A DNA stretch of 8,127 nucleotides from DASWHF01 sp036393295 (GTDB taxonomy: Bacteria; Pseudomonadota; Gammaproteobacteria; Acidiferrobacterales; UBA6901): assembly GCA_036393295.1 (NCBI GenBank), contig DASWHF010000098.1:1-8127 (forward strand). Reading direction: 5' to 3'. Positions within the stretch are counted from its first letter, which is position 1; every line of letters begins with the position of its first letter. Below the pieces are notes generated by a model. It worked only from the letters and a program-made list of their open reading frames with translations. It made no database searches and was not told where the DNA came from. Positions 6,030 to 8,127 of the stretch are shown piece by piece. The position numbers and the translations under genes were made by a program.

Positions 6030-6554
6030 GTGGCGGTGTTGCCGGTCCTGGTCTATCCGGACCCGCGCCTGCGCCGCGTGTCGGCGCCGGTGACCACGTT
6101 CGACGCCGGGCTCCGGCGTCTGGTCGCGGATCTCGAGGACACGCGCCTCGCCAGCCCCGGCGCGGTCGGCATCGCCGCGCCGCAGGTCGGTGAGCTCAAA
6201 CGCATCGTCATCGTCGACGTCTCGGGGCGCGCGGGTATCGCCCATCACGGCCATCTGGTGCTGGTCAACCCGGAGATACTCGCGCGCGAGGGCGAGGCGC
6301 GCGGGCGCGAGGGCTGTCTGTCGGTGCCGGACTACGTCGGCAAGGTCGCGCGCGCCGCGCGCATCCGGCTGCGCGCCCGGGACGTGCACGGCGGTTCGCG
6401 CGAATTCGACGCGGAAGGCTACGAGGCGCGCGCCCTCCAGCACGAGCTCGATCACCTCGACGGCCTGCTGTTCCTCGACCGCATCATCAGCCCGCGGCGC
6501 GATCTGCACCGGCGCGAGCCGGAGCCGGGGCCTGTGGGGAAAAACTCAAAGTAA
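6030..6554 (+). CDS. def: Peptide deformylase
   Basis: A metalloenzyme that removes the N-formyl group from nascent proteins at the ribosome; 174 aa, as usual. All three motifs are present: motif I AVGIAAPQVG (45-54), motif II EGCLSVP (94-100) with metal ligand Cys96, and motif III QHELDH (137-142) with ligands His138 and His142 and catalytic Glu139. In motif I the first glycine of the usual GxGxAAPQ is Ala45, a mild deviation. It starts at GTG 6030, 2 nt after the preceding stop, with GGTGGG (6018-6023) as a possible ribosome site inside the upstream gene. The final residues (EPGPVGKNSK) are encoded by AT-rich sequence bordering the downstream repeat and may be an unconserved tail. There is no fmt beside it, unlike the usual def-fmt pair, so this may be a second deformylase of the genome. 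Confidence 0.92.
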   Translation: MAVLPVLVYPDPRLRRVSAPVTTFDAGLRRLVADLEDTRLASPGAVGIAAPQVGELKRIVIVDVSGRAGIAHHGHLVLVNPEILAREGEARGREGCLSVPDYVGKVARAARIRLRARDVHGGSREFDAEGYEARALQHELDHLDGLLFLDRIISPRRDLHRREPEPGPVGKNSK

Positions 6555-6577
6555 AAGCGCGAACCCGCAAAGAAAAT

Positions 6578-6655
6578 GTAGGGCGGGGCCTTGCCCCGCC
6601 GAAACGATCGTCCCCGTTTCATGGGCCGCCGCGGTGGGGCAAGGCCCCACCCTAC
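6578..6655. repeat. Inverted pair of GGGGCCTTGCCCC hairpins
   Basis: Two 19-nt hairpins (6582-6600 and 6633-6651) each have 8-bp stems and 3-nt loops. They are reverse complements of each other: 6578-6600 against 6633-6655 agrees at 21 of 23 positions, starting GTAGGG. A 32-nt spacer separates them. The two mismatches (C/T and G/A) keep pairing inside each hairpin, which indicates compensatory change. The design, paired small palindromes in inverted orientation between genes, resembles REP/BIME elements. It sits between the convergent ends of def and the HD-GYP gene and could act as a bidirectional transcript end, although no T-run follows. Confidence 0.8.
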
Positions 6656-6678
6656 GCTGCTACAAAACATTGCAGGCG

Positions 6679-6782
6679 AGGCTTCCCGTGCCGACTTGCA
6701 CAGCCGTCCCCAGGCCAGCGGGGCAGGATGTCCCGTCGACAGGAAAAGGAAAGGAAACGGGTCGACGGGGCTGGAAGCCTGG
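6679..6782. repeat. Nested inverted repeats beside the HD-GYP stop
   Basis: An inner perfect 9-bp stem (6732-6740 with 6761-6769, containing GTCGAC) encloses a 20-nt purine-only-like loop rich in GGAAA. Outside it, 6679-6686 (AGGCTTCC) pairs with 6773-6780 (GGAAGCCT), and CCAGGC at 6710-6715 can alternatively pair with 6777-6782. The outer pairings are short and partly exclusive, so only the inner stem is firm. It ends about 13 bp from the HD-GYP stop codon, so it may contribute to transcript termination from either side. Confidence 0.5.
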
Positions 6783-6794
6783 CCCCCTAGAGAA

Positions 6795-8127
6795 TCAACC
6801 GGCCTTCAGCGTGATGGGGATGTAGGCGGTCGGGTCGATGCCGTACTGGCCGGCGGCCAGCACGTTCTTGATTTCCAGCAGCCGGCCGGATTCGTCGCGC
6901 GGCTTGTGCATCAGGTCGATCACGGTCGTGCGGCCATAGGGCTTCTTGTCGGGATTGAGCACCAGGGCGACGCGCGGTTTGAGCCGGCGCGCGCGGTTGA
7001 CGGTGATCACCACGCCGATGCTGCCGGTGTTCATCTCCACGACGCTGCCGAGCGGGAAGATGCCCAGGCACTGGATGAACTGCTCGACCAGCGCCGGGTG
7101 GTACATGTCGTTGCGGCCTTCGTAGATGATCTTGAGCGCCTCGGCGGCCGAGGTGCCGGCGCGATAGGCGCGGTCCGAGGTCAGGGCGTCGTAGGTGTCG
7201 ACGATCGCCGCGATCAGCCCGTAGATGCCGATGTCGTCGCCGCTCAGCCCCATGATGTAGCCGGAGCCGCTGTAACGCTCATGGTGGCAGCGCGCCACCT
7301 CGATGGCGTGCTGCGGGAAGCCCTTGGTCGTGGCGAGCAGGTCCGCGCCCCACGGCACGTGCTTTTTCATCACTTCGTATTCGGCGTCGGTCAGGCGCTC
7401 GGGCTTGTCGAGGATGTCGTTGGACACCTTGATCTTGCCGATGTCGTGCAGCAGCGCGCCGGTGCCGAGCATCTCCATCTGCTCGGGCGTGAAATTCAAA
7501 TGGCGCGCGAACGACAGCGCCAGGATGCACACCCGCAGGCTGTGGGTGGCGGTGTACTCGTGCCTCTGCTTGAGCTGGGTCAGCCACACCAGCGCGTCCG
7601 GATTGCGCACGATGCTCTCGGTCATGGTGGCCACGGCCTGGCGCGCGGCGTCGGCGTGGAAGCTGCGGCCGATGCGCACATCGTCGATGATGCTGAAGAT
7701 CAGCTCGCGCGTCCGGGTCTCGATCTCGCGCGCCTCGTGCAACTCCTCCTCGACCGACGTCTGATCCTGGTAGCGCGGCGGCGCCTGACCGCCGGTCCTG
7801 CCCGGCAGCGGCGGCAGGATGATGCCGGTGCCGGTCTGCACGAGATTGTCGGTCGCCAGGAAGCGCGTGCGGCCGACACCGCCGGCCGGCGGCCCGCTTC
7901 GCCCGTCGGCCTGCTTGCTGCCGCCGGATCGTGCCGGGGTGTGCGCGCCGCCGGCGACCGGGGTCGCGCCGTCCTCACCCTCGGTGACGAAGACATGCTG
8001 GCAGAGCGCGCGCAGCTGGCTCAGCTCCTCGTCGGTGCGGATCTCGAAACCCTGGAACAGAAAAGGCGTGCCTACCCAGGGACGGTCCAGCTCGGACACG
8101 TACATCCCCTTGCGCAGCTCGTGGACC
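6795..8127 (-). CDS. DUF3391/HD-GYP domain protein, probable c-di-GMP phosphodiesterase (5' end outside window)
   Basis: HD-GYP proteins hydrolyse cyclic di-GMP and so affect motility and biofilm. The frame is open through the right edge: VHELRKG precedes the Met at 8105, matching the DUF3391 opening ...LxxGMYVSELDRPW, so that Met is internal and few residues are missing. Numbering from it, DUF3391 covers about 1-45 and a Gly/Ala/Pro-rich linker about 45-112. The HD-GYP domain covers about 130-350, with His182, His188, the HDIGK motif (220-224), His249, HHER (274-277) and Asp303 in VDTYDALTSDRAYR. The GYP triplet reads GYI (282-284), and the usual Asp before GxGYP is Ser279. A further C-terminal region, about 350-436 (VVEMNTGSIGVVITVNRARR), is common in this architecture. 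Metal ligands are kept, so catalysis is plausible but the altered motif leaves it uncertain. It is convergent with def. Confidence 0.9.
   Translation of the reverse strand, partial: VHELRKGMYVSELDRPWVGTPFLFQGFEIRTDEELSQLRALCQHVFVTEGEDGATPVAGGAHTPARSGGSKQADGRSGPPAGGVGRTRFLATDNLVQTGTGIILPPLPGRTGGQAPPRYQDQTSVEEELHEAREIETRTRELIFSIIDDVRIGRSFHADAARQAVATMTESIVRNPDALVWLTQLKQRHEYTATHSLRVCILALSFARHLNFTPEQMEMLGTGALLHDIGKIKVSNDILDKPERLTDAEYEVMKKHVPWGADLLATTKGFPQHAIEVARCHHERYSGSGYIMGLSGDDIGIYGLIAAIVDTYDALTSDRAYRAGTSAAEALKIIYEGRNDMYHPALVEQFIQCLGIFPLGSVVEMNTGSIGVVITVNRARRLKPRVALVLNPDKKPYGRTTVIDLMHKPRDESGRLLEIKNVLAAGQYGIDPTAYIPITLKAG

Noticed and set aside
6381..6391. GACGTGCACGG in def, the same 11 bases as the start of ZIP repeat unit B
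   Set aside because: Similarity stops after these bases and the def residues there (RDVHGGSREF) fit the normal deformylase fold, so it is a chance match.

Overview
The window is GC-rich chromosomal DNA, most likely from a gammaproteobacterium. The grounds are the divergent bamD / rluD-pgeF arrangement also seen in Escherichia coli, a standard GlnB-type P-II protein, a GcvR-like double-ACT protein and a DUF3391/HD-GYP protein. I cannot place the family from sequence reading alone. All genes look intact except the two cut by the window edges. No tRNA, rRNA, CRISPR array, transposase or phage gene was seen.

Layout. 1-1103 (+) is the C-terminal part of glutamine-dependent NAD+ synthetase (nadE). 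It is followed by a 232-bp gap holding a large G-rich/C-rich inverted repeat and a probable promoter for glnB (1336-1674, +). glnB converges, with 8 bp between stop codons, on bamD (1683-2498, -), an outer-membrane assembly lipoprotein. bamD is divergent from rluD (2582-3553, +), which overlaps pgeF (3550-4299, +) by 4 bp. An AT-rich 170-bp block of five end-to-end palindromes (about 4310-4482) separates pgeF from a ZIP-family metal transporter (4532-5464, +), which is followed by a gcvR-like gene (5506-6027, +) and a peptide deformylase gene (def, 6030-6554, +). A 240-bp gap with two further families of inverted repeats lies between def and a convergent HD-GYP signalling gene (6795 to the right edge, -).

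How the genes relate. nadE and glnB place NAD+ synthesis beside a nitrogen/carbon sensor that is known in another proteobacterium to control a glutamine-dependent NadE. bamD, rluD and pgeF are conserved envelope/ribosome housekeeping genes. The ZIP-gcvR-def group could be one transcript, but the functional link is unclear.

What stands out is repeat load. Each of the three non-coding gaps longer than 200 bp is largely filled by a different inverted-repeat family. A further repeat family sits inside the ZIP reading frame as two in-frame units (99 + 51 bp, exactly 50 codons) that lengthen the histidine-rich loop between TM3 and TM4. I saw no convincing new multi-gene system. The intragenic repeat and the tiled palindrome block are the most novel elements.
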